DNA from: Acidimicrobiia bacterium
GTDB taxonomy: Bacteria; Actinomycetota; Acidimicrobiia; Acidimicrobiales; VFJN01
Reading direction: 5' to 3'
DNA: 42,550 nucleotides
Assembly (NCBI GenBank): GCA_009694375.1
Contig: SHVB01000020.1
Coordinates: 1 to 42,550 of the forward strand
Positions 7,315 through 17,398 of this stretch are shown piece by piece. A model generated the notes under the pieces. The model was not told the DNA's origin. It did not search any database and saw only the letters and a list, made by a program, of their open reading frames with translations. The position numbers and the translations under genes are program-made. The stretch's first letter is position 1. The number at the start of each line of letters is the position of its first letter.

Positions 7315-9569
7315 ACGGACCTCGTGGCGCAGTACGGGCGTGGGGGGCAGTGGTACTCACTGTGGTGCTCGCGATGGCGACCGTGCCGTGGAATTCGGGC
7401 CGGCCGGCGGGGGCGCGCTCGGGGGAGGTCCCACGCCTGTTGGTGTTGTCGCTGCCCACCCTCGGATGGACCGATCTCTACCAGGGAGCCAGCCCCGCCA
7501 TCGACGCGCTACTCGACGGCGCAGCCGTGGCGGCCATGTCGGTACGCGATGTGGACGCCACCACCAACGCCAACGATGGCTACGCGGCGCTGAGTGCTGG
7601 AAGCCGAGCACAGGGTGTGGTGCGCAGTGGGGAGGTGCTGGATGCCGCCGAGACCTACGCCACCACGCCAGCCTCCACGATCTTTGCGCGCACCACCGGT
7701 GTGGCGGTCGACACGGGGTTAGTGGCTCTGGGCTTCCCCCACCTGGTCAGCACCAATGCCGACCTCGATTACGACGCCCAACTCGGTGCGCTCGGGCAGA
7801 GCCTGGCGGATGCCATGGTGCCCAGAGCCGCCATTGCCAATGCCGATGGCGACCTCACCAACCGCGATGGTGTCGCACCGTCTGAGGCCGCCTACCAGCG
7901 CCAGGCGGCCATGTCGCTGGTCGATGAGACGGGTTGGGTGCCCGCTGGCGCCGTCACCGACGCGTTGTTGCAGCGGGATCCTTCGGCCCCCTTTGGCCTG
8001 CGGTATCAACAAAACGCGGTGGTGGCGGCCTTTTCGGCATCCTGGAGGCAGGGCGGCGTGGTGTTCGTCGAAGGCTCGGATCTGGCGCGAGCCGACCGCT
8101 ACGGGCCGCTCGCCACTCCCGCCCAGCGTCAGGCCCTCCGCCAGCAGGCGCTGCGGGACACCGATGACCTAGTGGCTCGGATGTTGCTCTCGGTTGACTT
8201 CGCTCGCGACACCGTCTTGGTGGTGGCCCCGTACCACTCCGCTGGTGGGGTGGAACTAACGGTGGCCGGGTTGCGATCACCCGGGCAGGCGCCGGGCCTG
8301 TTGCGCTCCGCGAGTACTCGTCGGGCGGGGTTGGTGACCCTCGTGGACATCGCCCCCACCATCCTCAGTGTCTTTGGGGTGCCTCGGCCCGGATCGATGG
8401 AGGGGCGCCAATTCGAGCGAGCGGGCGAGGGTCCCGTCACCGGCGCGGCCCGGGCCGAGAGCCTGGCGCGCATCAACGACGCGGCGCGGTATCGCGATCG
8501 GATGGTGGCGCCGGTGGCCATCGTGTTTACCGTGCTGCAGGCGCTGCTCTGGGTCGGTGTCGCGGTGGCCCTCCGCAGCGATTCCGAGCGAACCAAGCGC
8601 CGGGTGGCGTTAGCGGCGTTGACGATGCTGGCCTACCTCCCGGCCACCTACCTCGCCGGCCTCATTCCCTTCGCTGACGCGCCGCCGCTCGCGTATTGGA
8701 CCTTCGTCATCGGCATTTCGGTGATGCTCGCGTGGGGAGTCAGGGCGCTCGGACGCCGAGCGGCGATCGACCCTCTCCTGTTCTGTCTGGGACTAGTGTT
8801 TGGCCTTCTCGCGGTGGACATGGTGCTGGGCGCCCCCCTGCAACTGAACACAGTGTTCGGGTATTCACCAACGGTCGGTGGCCGTTTTGCCGGCATGGGG
8901 AACCTGGCCTTCGGTCAGTTGGCGGCGGCCACCTTCTTGTTGTGTGGTCTGCTCTCGCGCCGACTAGCCGGGCGCAGTTTTGCCACGGCGTTGGCCTTTG
9001 GCGTGTTGATAGTGGCCATCCTGATCGACGGCATGCCGATTTGGGGCTCCGACGTCGGGGGAGTGATGGCCCTCATTCCCGCCGCGGGAGTGACCGGCGC
9101 CTACCTCGTGGGGCGGCCCGTGCACTGGCGCTCGGTGCTTGGATGGGCCATGGCCACCGGGGTGGCCCTGGTGGGCTTCGCCGTCCTTGATCTGTCGCGA
9201 CCCGCCGACCAACGCACCCACCTCGGACGCTTGTGGGAGGCGATCATCGATCGTGGTCCTGGCGCGTTTCAGACGGTGGTGATCCGCAAGTTGGGGGCGA
9301 ACCTCAGTGTGGTCACCGGCTCGGCCTGGATGGCGCTGATCCCTCTCCTGATAGCCGCTGTGGTGTATCTCCTGTGGCATGCTCCCGACCGTGTACAACC
9401 CGTTCGGGACACGCTCAGTGGTTGTGTGCCCGGTCTGGCGCTAGTGGCGCTGCTCGGGTTCATGCTCAACGACTCCGGCATCGCCGTACCTGGGCTGATG
9501 TTGGGGGTTGTGAACGCAGCCGTGGTGTACCTCACTGTCGTAACCCTGGCCCGCGAGCCCATCACATGA
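7311..9569 (+). CDS. Large membrane protein with degenerate alkaline-phosphatase-like ectodomain (copy 1)
   Basis: 752-aa protein with an N-terminal signal/anchor (about 10-28), an extracytoplasmic domain to about residue 400 and seven or more membrane helices in the C-terminal half. The ectodomain has the outline of the alkaline phosphatase/phosphodiesterase superfamily: PRLLVLSLPTLGWTDL, a later TLVDIAPTILSVFGVP, and a Thr/Ser-rich nucleophile region. The metal ligands expected after the first strand (usually VVxIDG) and in the DH motif are replaced (LSLPT; VAPYHS), so metal catalysis looks lost. The membrane half carries YSPTVGGRFAGMGN, HLGRLWE and NDSGIAVPGLML, conserved in the tandem paralogue downstream. 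ATG 7311 overlaps murJ as ATGA. The substrate is unknown; a role in handling lipid-linked glycans is inferred from neighbours. Confidence 0.7.
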   Translation: MNGPRGAVRAWGAVVLTVVLAMATVPWNSGRPAGARSGEVPRLLVLSLPTLGWTDLYQGASPAIDALLDGAAVAAMSVRDVDATTNANDGYAALSAGSRAQGVVRSGEVLDAAETYATTPASTIFARTTGVAVDTGLVALGFPHLVSTNADLDYDAQLGALGQSLADAMVPRAAIANADGDLTNRDGVAPSEAAYQRQAAMSLVDETGWVPAGAVTDALLQRDPSAPFGLRYQQNAVVAAFSASWRQGGVVFVEGSDLARADRYGPLATPAQRQALRQQALRDTDDLVARMLLSVDFARDTVLVVAPYHSAGGVELTVAGLRSPGQAPGLLRSASTRRAGLVTLVDIAPTILSVFGVPRPGSMEGRQFERAGEGPVTGAARAESLARINDAARYRDRMVAPVAIVFTVLQALLWVGVAVALRSDSERTKRRVALAALTMLAYLPATYLAGLIPFADAPPLAYWTFVIGISVMLAWGVRALGRRAAIDPLLFCLGLVFGLLAVDMVLGAPLQLNTVFGYSPTVGGRFAGMGNLAFGQLAAATFLLCGLLSRRLAGRSFATALAFGVLIVAILIDGMPIWGSDVGGVMALIPAAGVTGAYLVGRPVHWRSVLGWAMATGVALVGFAVLDLSRPADQRTHLGRLWEAIIDRGPGAFQTVVIRKLGANLSVVTGSAWMALIPLLIAAVVYLLWHAPDRVQPVRDTLSGCVPGLALVALLGFMLNDSGIAVPGLMLGVVNAAVVYLTVVTLAREPIT

Positions 9570-11830
9570 AGAACCTGGTGCACTCCGGCGTACTGGTCCT
9601 GGTGCTCGTGCTCGTGCTCGTGCTGGCGACCCCCGCCGCCACCTCCCCTGGGTCCCCGGCACCGGGTCAGCGCATCGCGGAGGCCCCGCCTCCCCGCCGG
9701 GTAGTGGTTCTTAGCGTTCCCGGGCTCACCTGGAAAGACCTGGAATCCCCCGACCTTCCCGTCTTGACTGCCGTACTCAACGACAGCGCCATGGCCAACC
9801 TGGTGACCAAGGTGACCCACGTGTTGACGGAGCCGGGTGATGCCTACGCCACAATGGGTAGCGGCAGCAGGGCGGTGGCACCGCCGGAGGTGGCGGGGCA
9901 ATTCTTCGACGTGGACACCCCCTACGAAAGCGGCACCGCCGGGGATGCCTACGCACGTCAGCAGGGGGCTGACGCCACCCCTGATGCACAGTTGGTGGCC
10001 TTGGGCTGGACCCTGATCCAGGAAGCCAACCAGCATGCCGAGTTCGGCGGCACCGTCGGAGCGCTGGGCGAACTCCTGGCCAAGGCGCAGGTGGAGAGCG
10101 GTGTAGTGGCCAATGCGTATGGGTCCGAGCCGTACTTGGTGGCTCCCTCCAACCATGCCGAGGCGGCGCTCACGTTGGCCGATACCTCGGGGGCTCTCCC
10201 GTGTGGGCGCGTGAACACCCGCCTCCTCGAGACCGACGCGACGGCGCCCTGGGGCGTGCGGCTGGATGAGGCGGCGGTGCTGGCCGCCGTGACGGAATGT
10301 GCCACCCCATCGTCGGTGGTCCTGGTGGAGGCCTCCGACCTGCGCCGGGCGTTGAGCTTCCGGACACGCGCCACCCCGGAGCAAGCCCAGACTGCGTGGG
10401 TAGCCGCCCTGCGCTCCACCGATGCGCTGATGGCCGGTCTCCTCCAGCAACTGGATCCAGAACGCGATGCACTGATGGTGGTGGCGCCGTTCACCCAGCC
10501 CGAGCCGGGATTGGGGGTCTTCGGCATCCGGGCCCGGGAATTCCCCCCCGGTTTCCTCATCTCGGGCACCACCCGGCGAGCGGGTTATGTGTTGTTGGCC
10601 GATGTCGCCCCCACCCTGGCCGCCTTGGCGGGAGTGCCCATGACAGAAGCCGGCATCGAAGGGCGCGCCATGCAGGCACGACCATCGTCGCTTTCGGGCC
10701 CGGACCGCCGCGCCGAGTTGGTTCGCGGGGAGGCCGCGGCCTTGTTTCGAGACAAGATGCTGACTTCAGCCACCTGGGCGTTGGTGATTGCCGTGAGCGT
10801 GCTGGCTCTGACAGCCGCGGCAGCATGGGTGCGACGCTGGCCGCACTGGAACCCATGGCTGGCCCGTGTCGCTCTGGCCCTGCTGGCCTTTCCTTCGCTC
10901 ACGTATCTGGCCGCCCTGATTCCGTTCTACAGCTGGGGCGCCGCGGCCTATTGGCTTTTCCTCATCGCCGGTTCCGTGACCCTGGCGGCGGTGGGCTCCG
11001 CACTGTCTCGCCGCTGGCTCGATCCGCTGGCACTCGGATACGGACTCGTCGCCGCCCTCGTGATCGTGAGCGTGGTGGTGCTGGCGTCTCGGTTGCAGTT
11101 CGCCTCGGTCTTCGGCGACTCGCCGATTGTGGGCGGGCGATTCAGCGGTATCAACAACGTCACCTTCGCCTTCTTTTTTGTGGCCGGGGTCATGCTGGCG
11201 TGCATCGCCATCGACCGTTGGCCCGGCACCCTCGGCCGCCGAGCGATGCTCGTGATCCTGGGCGTGGTCGTGCTGGTTGATATTGCTCCCCCCTGGGGGG
11301 CCGACGTGGGCGGAGCACTCGCGGGCATCCCCGCGCTGGCGCTGGTGGCCACCGGTCTGGGCCAGTGGAAAGTTCGGTGGCGCAGCGCGGCGCTGGTGGC
11401 CCTGGCCACCTTGGTGATCATCGGACTACTGGCGTGGTTTGACCTCCAGCGGCCCAGCGCCAACCGATCCCATCTCGGACGCCTTTTCGAACGGATCGGC
11501 GAAGATGGCCTCACCGGGTTCACCACGGTGGCGGAGCGGAAGATGGAGGCCAATCTGCGGTCGCTGGGCACCAGCCTCTGGCGATTCATCGTGGGCCCGC
11601 TGGCCATCGCGGCGGCACTGGTGATGTGGGGCGCTCGCGACCGCGTACGAGCGGTAATCCTGGCCTTTCCAGCCCTGCGCCGAGCGGTTCCGGGCCTGGT
11701 GACGCTCGCCGTGTTGGGCTATGCCGCCAACGACTCCGGGATCGCCGTCCCCGCGGCCATGCTCGCCATTGCGGTTCCTGGGCTCATTTACCTCGGGGCC
11801 CGGGTTGAGGTAGAGGAGGCTGCGCCGTGA
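9566..11830 (+). CDS. Large membrane protein with degenerate alkaline-phosphatase-like ectodomain (copy 2)
   Basis: 754-aa tandem paralogue of the preceding gene, overlapping it as ATGA. The signal peptide contains a Leu-Val run encoded by a GTGCTC repeat. The ectodomain repeats the superfamily outline (RVVVLSVPGLTWKDL, LLADVAPTLAALAGVP) and again lacks the expected metal-binding residues (VPG for IDG; VAPFTQ in place of a DH motif). The membrane half shares GDSPIVGGRFSGINN, WGADVGGALAGIPA, HLGRLFERI, AERKMEANL and NDSGIAVPAAML with copy 1. The shared membrane motifs are better conserved than the ectodomains, so the membrane half may be the working part. It is followed by the MraY-like gene with a GTGA overlap. 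Function unknown. Confidence 0.7.
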   Translation: MKNLVHSGVLVLVLVLVLVLATPAATSPGSPAPGQRIAEAPPPRRVVVLSVPGLTWKDLESPDLPVLTAVLNDSAMANLVTKVTHVLTEPGDAYATMGSGSRAVAPPEVAGQFFDVDTPYESGTAGDAYARQQGADATPDAQLVALGWTLIQEANQHAEFGGTVGALGELLAKAQVESGVVANAYGSEPYLVAPSNHAEAALTLADTSGALPCGRVNTRLLETDATAPWGVRLDEAAVLAAVTECATPSSVVLVEASDLRRALSFRTRATPEQAQTAWVAALRSTDALMAGLLQQLDPERDALMVVAPFTQPEPGLGVFGIRAREFPPGFLISGTTRRAGYVLLADVAPTLAALAGVPMTEAGIEGRAMQARPSSLSGPDRRAELVRGEAAALFRDKMLTSATWALVIAVSVLALTAAAAWVRRWPHWNPWLARVALALLAFPSLTYLAALIPFYSWGAAAYWLFLIAGSVTLAAVGSALSRRWLDPLALGYGLVAALVIVSVVVLASRLQFASVFGDSPIVGGRFSGINNVTFAFFFVAGVMLACIAIDRWPGTLGRRAMLVILGVVVLVDIAPPWGADVGGALAGIPALALVATGLGQWKVRWRSAALVALATLVIIGLLAWFDLQRPSANRSHLGRLFERIGEDGLTGFTTVAERKMEANLRSLGTSLWRFIVGPLAIAAALVMWGARDRVRAVILAFPALRRAVPGLVTLAVLGYAANDSGIAVPAAMLAIAVPGLIYLGARVEVEEAAP
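9602..9625 (+). repeat. GTGCTC hexanucleotide repeat in a signal peptide
   Basis: Three exact GTGCTC units followed by GTGCTG (24 bp), preceded by the related CTGGTCCTG, encode alternating Leu-Val in the hydrophobic core of the signal sequence of the gene starting at 9566. Gain or loss of a unit would change the length of the hydrophobic core by two residues without shifting the frame. Confidence 0.85.
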
Positions 11831-12714
11831 CCAACGGACAGTGGGCGCTGGCGTTGCTGTTCCTCGGTGGGGTCGTGGCGGCGGTGCTATTGGAGCGAGC
11901 CGTGGCCCCCATCCTGTCGGCCCCGGCGTTGCTCCGAAAGAACTACCGCGGTCACCCCATCGCCACCGCCGGAGGGCTGATCATCGTGCTCGCGGTACTT
12001 GTGGTGGAAGCCGCGCGGACCGCGCTAGCGGAGTTCGGTCTGGGCGAGGAACTCAGCGACAGCCTGTTGCGGGCGATGGTCTTGTTCGCCTGTTTTGCCT
12101 TCGCGTTCCTCGGGATCGTGGACGATCTTGTCGGCACATCGGAGGATCACGGGTTCGCCGGCCACCTCCGGGCGCTGCGCCAAGGTCGAATCACCACCGG
12201 ATCGATGAAACTCTTCGGCGGGGCCGTGGTGGCCATCGTGCTCACCGCTGCACCCGGCGAGGTGAGTGGTAGACGTTTGCTGGCCGATGCGGCGTTGGTG
12301 GCCTTGGCCGCCAACGCCGGCAATCTTCTCGACCGGGCCCCGGGGCGCACCATCAAGGTGGCGCTGGTGGCCTATGTACCCCTCGCCTGGGCGGCCGGGA
12401 CATCCCCGGTGGGCCTCGCTCTCGCCCCGGTGCTCGGGGCTGGCCTTGGCCTCTTGCGAGCCGACCTACAGGAACGACTGATGCTGGGTGACACCGGGGC
12501 CAACCTGCTCGGGGCAGTGCTCGGCTTAGGCGTGGTCCTCGAGACCAGCCGACCGGTGCGCACGGCAGTTCTGGTAGCGCTCATTGTGGTCAACCTGGCG
12601 GCGGAGCGGGTGTCGTTCTCACGAGTCATCGCTTCGGTTCCCCCGCTGCGGTATCTCGACCGACTCGGGGGCCTGCACGCCGATCAGCCCGGGTCGCAGT
12701 CCTCGTCGATGTAG
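11827..12714 (+). CDS. Divergent MraY/WecA-like glycosyl-1-phosphate transferase family protein
   Basis: 295-aa polytopic membrane protein of the polyprenyl-phosphate sugar-1-phosphate transferase superfamily (MraY, WecA, TagO). It has the RKNYRGHPIATAGG start of the family, the Asp-Asp pair in LGIVDDLVG, NAGNLLDRAPGRTIK in place of the usual NxxNxxDGxDGL loop, and LGDTGANLLGAVLG for the GDxGxxxxG motif. The second half of the central catalytic loop is altered, so the substrate or activity may differ. GTG 11827 overlaps the preceding gene as GTGA. Its 3' end overlaps the convergent GT-C gene by 31 bp. The pairing with murJ and steAB suggests a lipid-linked cell-wall intermediate. Confidence 0.78.
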   Translation: MTNGQWALALLFLGGVVAAVLLERAVAPILSAPALLRKNYRGHPIATAGGLIIVLAVLVVEAARTALAEFGLGEELSDSLLRAMVLFACFAFAFLGIVDDLVGTSEDHGFAGHLRALRQGRITTGSMKLFGGAVVAIVLTAAPGEVSGRRLLADAALVALAANAGNLLDRAPGRTIKVALVAYVPLAWAAGTSPVGLALAPVLGAGLGLLRADLQERLMLGDTGANLLGAVLGLGVVLETSRPVRTAVLVALIVVNLAAERVSFSRVIASVPPLRYLDRLGGLHADQPGSQSSSM

Positions 12715-14108
12715 AGCACCCGGCCCCGATCATCGCGCTGGGCGACGGAATAACCCAGCGCCGCGAGCCCGGCAGGCAGGTCGGGGAGAGAGCCCCACCG
12801 TTGGGTGCTCCGCACCGCCACAGCACACACCTGGGGGTCGAAAGCCGCCGCCAGGATCGACGCGGTGGTGATCTGGCCCACCTCGATGCGAAGGATTGAG
12901 GTATCCACCAGATCGGGAGGGGTGGCCCGTCCGGCGCGCCAAACCAGCCCCGGATCGTCGCTGATGGCCAGGGCCCCCTCAGGCAGGTCGGCCAACAGGG
13001 CCACCACCTCGGCCGTGTCGCCTCGATACGGCTCCGGGTGCAGGAGGTCCCAGAGGTGTACGACATGTATGGGCACGGCCACCACCAGGATCGCCGCGAG
13101 CACAGACACCGGGGGTCGATGACGGGCGGCGAGCAGCGCGAGGGCCGGGATCAGGGCCGACACGTGAGGCCGCCAGAGGGGTTGTTCGGCGATGAGCACC
13201 GCCAGCGTGGCACCCAGCCAGGCCAAGAGCAGCGTGTCGGGCGAGGTGAGCCTTGCCTCCCCGGGTTGGGTCGACCGGCCCCGAGCCAGTAGGAGCCCTC
13301 CCACTGCGGCCAGAACGACCAGCACCAGGGGAAGATCCCGGTCCACCAGGGTGCTCAGAACCTTGCCGAGATTGGCCAACGGCGTGCGAGCGGCGGTGGC
13401 TTCAAGGTGATACCCATAGGACTGTTCCCATACCCGCCCCGGCCCCCACGGAAGCCAGAGCAGAAGGTGCGAGCCCACCGCCACGCCGGCGGCGGCCAGG
13501 ATGGGAGCCACCCGTCGATGGGCGAGGAGCACCAGCGCCACGGGCACCACCACGGGGGCCAGCAGCGCCTTCACCGAAAGCGTGGCGCTCACCGCCAGAC
13601 CCAGCCAGAGGGCACGTCGCAGGGTGATGTGGTGGCGCCACCGCAGGACCAGCAGCATCGTGAGGCCGGCGAAGAACAGCGCCACCCCGTCGGAGGAGAG
13701 GGGACCGGTAACCCACAGCACGCTGCCGCTGAAGCCCACCAGCGCAGCCGCCAGAATCGCACCCAGGCGGTCGGTCACCAGTTGTCCGGCCAGATAGGTC
13801 ACAATGACCAGACCCACCCCGGCGAGTACTGCGGCCAGGCGAGGAGCGTTGGCGCCTCGCCCAGCGAGGAGGTCCGCCGCGTAGATCAGAGGTAGGTGCA
13901 GGGGGCCCTGGCTGGAAAACACGTCGCGGAACGGCTGCGCACCCGCTCTCATCGCCCTCGCCGACGCTCCGTACACACCATCATCGAAGGTGAGGTGGGT
14001 CCGGGCGGTGAAGGCCGGAATGCGCACGGCGACGGCCAGGATGACCAGCACGGCCAAATCGGTCCGGGTGGTGGAGCGCGATGAGCCGGTGGTGGAGGCA
14101 GTCGTCAT
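12684..14108 (-). CDS. GT-C (family 39-like) membrane glycosyltransferase
   Basis: 474-aa polytopic membrane protein with the layout of dolichyl/undecaprenyl-phosphate-sugar-dependent glycosyltransferases (ArnT/PMT-like). After the first helix comes an acidic loop, RTHLTFDDGVYGASARAM, with an adjacent DVFSSQGPLHLPLIY, typical of GT-C enzymes where the Asp pair is catalytic. About ten hydrophobic segments follow, then a soluble C-terminal domain from about residue 380. Such enzymes use a lipid-linked sugar on the outer membrane face to modify a glycan, lipid or protein; the acceptor cannot be told. It is convergent with the MraY-like gene and divergent from pyrG. A TAACCT -10-like motif lies 11 nt before its ATG. 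Confidence 0.8.
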   Translation of the reverse strand: MTTASTTGSSRSTTRTDLAVLVILAVAVRIPAFTARTHLTFDDGVYGASARAMRAGAQPFRDVFSSQGPLHLPLIYAADLLAGRGANAPRLAAVLAGVGLVIVTYLAGQLVTDRLGAILAAALVGFSGSVLWVTGPLSSDGVALFFAGLTMLLVLRWRHHITLRRALWLGLAVSATLSVKALLAPVVVPVALVLLAHRRVAPILAAAGVAVGSHLLLWLPWGPGRVWEQSYGYHLEATAARTPLANLGKVLSTLVDRDLPLVLVVLAAVGGLLLARGRSTQPGEARLTSPDTLLLAWLGATLAVLIAEQPLWRPHVSALIPALALLAARHRPPVSVLAAILVVAVPIHVVHLWDLLHPEPYRGDTAEVVALLADLPEGALAISDDPGLVWRAGRATPPDLVDTSILRIEVGQITTASILAAAFDPQVCAVAVRSTQRWGSLPDLPAGLAALGYSVAQRDDRGRVLYIDEDCDPG

Positions 14109-14119
14109 GGAACCGCTTC

Positions 14120-14125
14120 AGGTTA
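14120..14125 (-). promoter_or_regulatory. candidate -10 of the GT-C glycosyltransferase
   Basis: TAACCT on the minus strand, 11 nt upstream of the ATG at 14108. This would give a transcript with about four untranslated bases, close to leaderless. Confidence 0.4.
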
Positions 14126-14184
14126 CCGAGCGCCGGGGTCGGGCCGGGATCGCGTCGATGCGCGCAGGGCGGGGTGGCGAAAGG

Positions 14185-14190
14185 TAAGGT
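14185..14190 (+). promoter_or_regulatory. -10 element of the pyrG leader transcript
   Basis: TAAGGT matches TANNNT and lies 8 nt before the GTG of the 13-codon leader ORF at 14199, so transcription would start at or next to that GTG. No -35 consensus is evident. Confidence 0.55.
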
Positions 14191-14194
14191 GTAG

Positions 14195-15883
<1,689 letters not shown>

Positions 15884-15896
15884 TCGCCGGGTCCTG

Positions 15897-16439
15897 ATGA
15901 CCGGCACCTTCACCAAGCGGGGCGAGACACTCATCCACAACGGCTTTCGGATTCGAGTGGCGGTGGCCCGCTATGAGACCCCCAACGGGTCGATGGTGGA
16001 GCGCGACATCGTGCACCACCCCGGAGCCGTCGCGGTGGTCCCCCTCCACGAAGACGGCACCGTCACCCTCGTGCGCCAGTTCCGCACGGCGCTTGATGCC
16101 CACCTGGTGGAACTTCCCGCCGGTGTGCGCGATGTGGCCGAGGAAGCCGAGATGATCACCGCCAATCGCGAACTCACCGAGGAGGTCGGCCTCCACGCCG
16201 GTCACCTTGAACACCTCACCACCTTTCATAACTCCCCGGGCTTTTGCGACGAAGCCGTATCGGTCTTCTTAGGCACCGAGCTGCGGGAGGTACCCCACCA
16301 CCCTCAGGGACCGGAAGAGGAAGCGATGACGGTGCTGCGGGTGCCCTTGGCGGATGCGGTGGCGATGATCCACGATGGGCGCATCACCGACGGCAAGACG
16401 GTGATCGGGCTCCTGCTGACCGCCGCCGGCCACCCGTGA
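15897..16439 (+). CDS. NUDIX hydrolase, ADP-ribose pyrophosphatase type
   Basis: 180-aa NUDIX protein related to Rv1700/NudF enzymes that hydrolyse ADP-ribose to AMP and ribose-5-phosphate. The NUDIX box (about 76-99) runs ELPAGVRDVAEE then NRELTEEVGL. The spacing is G-x6-E rather than G-x5-E, as I recall for the Rv1700 subgroup. Downstream come PGFCDE and the TDGKTVIGLLL C-terminus typical of the group. ATG 15897 is preferred to an upstream ATG that would overlap pyrG. It follows pyrG by 13 bp and overlaps xerD as GTGA, as in the mycobacterial order pyrG-Rv1700-xerD. Confidence 0.9.
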   Translation: MTGTFTKRGETLIHNGFRIRVAVARYETPNGSMVERDIVHHPGAVAVVPLHEDGTVTLVRQFRTALDAHLVELPAGVRDVAEEAEMITANRELTEEVGLHAGHLEHLTTFHNSPGFCDEAVSVFLGTELREVPHHPQGPEEEAMTVLRVPLADAVAMIHDGRITDGKTVIGLLLTAAGHP

Positions 16440-17389
16440 CCGTCGATGAACTTCACCTGCCGCAGCGGCAGATCCTCCCCCTGGAGGCCGAGGATCTGCT
16501 CACCTGGCTCACCGCCGAGCGGGGACGCTCGGCCAACACCATCACCGCCTACCGGCGCGATCTGCGCCGCTACACGCAGTGGCTCGACACCGAGGACCGC
16601 ACCCTGGCGGAGGTGACTGAGCAAGACCTCGTGGCCTACGTCCATGCACTCCAAGACCGCGGACTGGCTCCAGCATCAGTGACCCGATCCTTAGTGCCGG
16701 TGCGGGCGCTGCACCGGTTTCTCGCCTGGGAAGGCGGCGCCAGCGTGGATCCGGGAGCCGACCTCGAACTACCCCGAGTGCCCCGCGGGGTACCGAAGGC
16801 CTTGAGCGAAGCGGAGATCATGCTTCTCCTGGCTTCCCCACAGGGCGATGGCGCCATCGCGCAACGGGATCGCGCCATCCTCGAGGTGCTCTACGGCACC
16901 GGGTTGCGGGTATCGGAACTGGTAGGGCTGTCGATGGGTGATCTCGATCTCGATGACGCGCTGATCCGGGCCTTTGGGAAGGGCGCCAAAGAGCGCATCG
17001 TCCCGCTGGGCAACCACGCCGGACGGGCGCTGGTGACTTGGCTGGGCCCCGGAGGACGCGGCCAACTGGCCCCGGCTCAGTGGGCGCGGCGGGGCGATGC
17101 GGAAGCGGTGTTCCTCAACGCCCGGGGGGGACGCCTCACCCGGCAGGGGGCGTGGGACGTACTGCGGCGCCACGGTCTGCGAGTGGGCTTGCAGGGCCGC
17201 CTCAGTCCGCACGTGTTGCGCCATTCCTGCGCCACCCACATGCTCGACCATGGGGCGGACATTCGGGCCGTTCAGGAGCTCCTCGGCCATGCCTCCATCA
17301 GTACGACACAGCTCTACACGCTGGTAGCGAAGGAACGGCTGTGGGAGGTGTACCGGTCTTCGCACCCCAGGGCATTGGCGGAGCGGTAG
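16436..17389 (+). CDS. xerD: Tyrosine recombinase XerD
   Basis: 317-aa site-specific recombinase of the XerC/XerD pair that resolves chromosome dimers at dif. The N-terminal SAM-like core-binding domain (about 20-105, TAYRRDLRRYTQWL) precedes the catalytic domain with R158 in GTGLRVSEL, a Lys in the beta-hairpin near FGKGAKERIVPLG, H259-x-x-R262 in PHVLRHSCATHML, H285 in LLGHASISTTQLY and the nucleophile Y294. GTG 16436 overlaps the NUDIX gene as GTGA. The genomic place next to NUDIX and upstream of scpAB is the chromosomal xerD position, so it is not the integrase of the accessory element. Confidence 0.94.
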   Translation: MTVDELHLPQRQILPLEAEDLLTWLTAERGRSANTITAYRRDLRRYTQWLDTEDRTLAEVTEQDLVAYVHALQDRGLAPASVTRSLVPVRALHRFLAWEGGASVDPGADLELPRVPRGVPKALSEAEIMLLLASPQGDGAIAQRDRAILEVLYGTGLRVSELVGLSMGDLDLDDALIRAFGKGAKERIVPLGNHAGRALVTWLGPGGRGQLAPAQWARRGDAEAVFLNARGGRLTRQGAWDVLRRHGLRVGLQGRLSPHVLRHSCATHMLDHGADIRAVQELLGHASISTTQLYTLVAKERLWEVYRSSHPRALAER

Positions 17390-17392
17390 CCT
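17387..17392 (+). promoter_or_regulatory. leaderless -10 of the DksA-like gene
   Basis: TAGCCT, overlapping the xerD stop codon (TAG), lies 6 nt before GTG 17399. The arrangement predicts an mRNA starting at the GTG. Confidence 0.55.
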
Positions 17393-17398
17393 GGGAAG

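Noticed and set aside
16436-17389. xerD as integrase of the accessory element
   Set aside because: It is 18 kb from the tRNA, embedded in the conserved NUDIX-xerD order.
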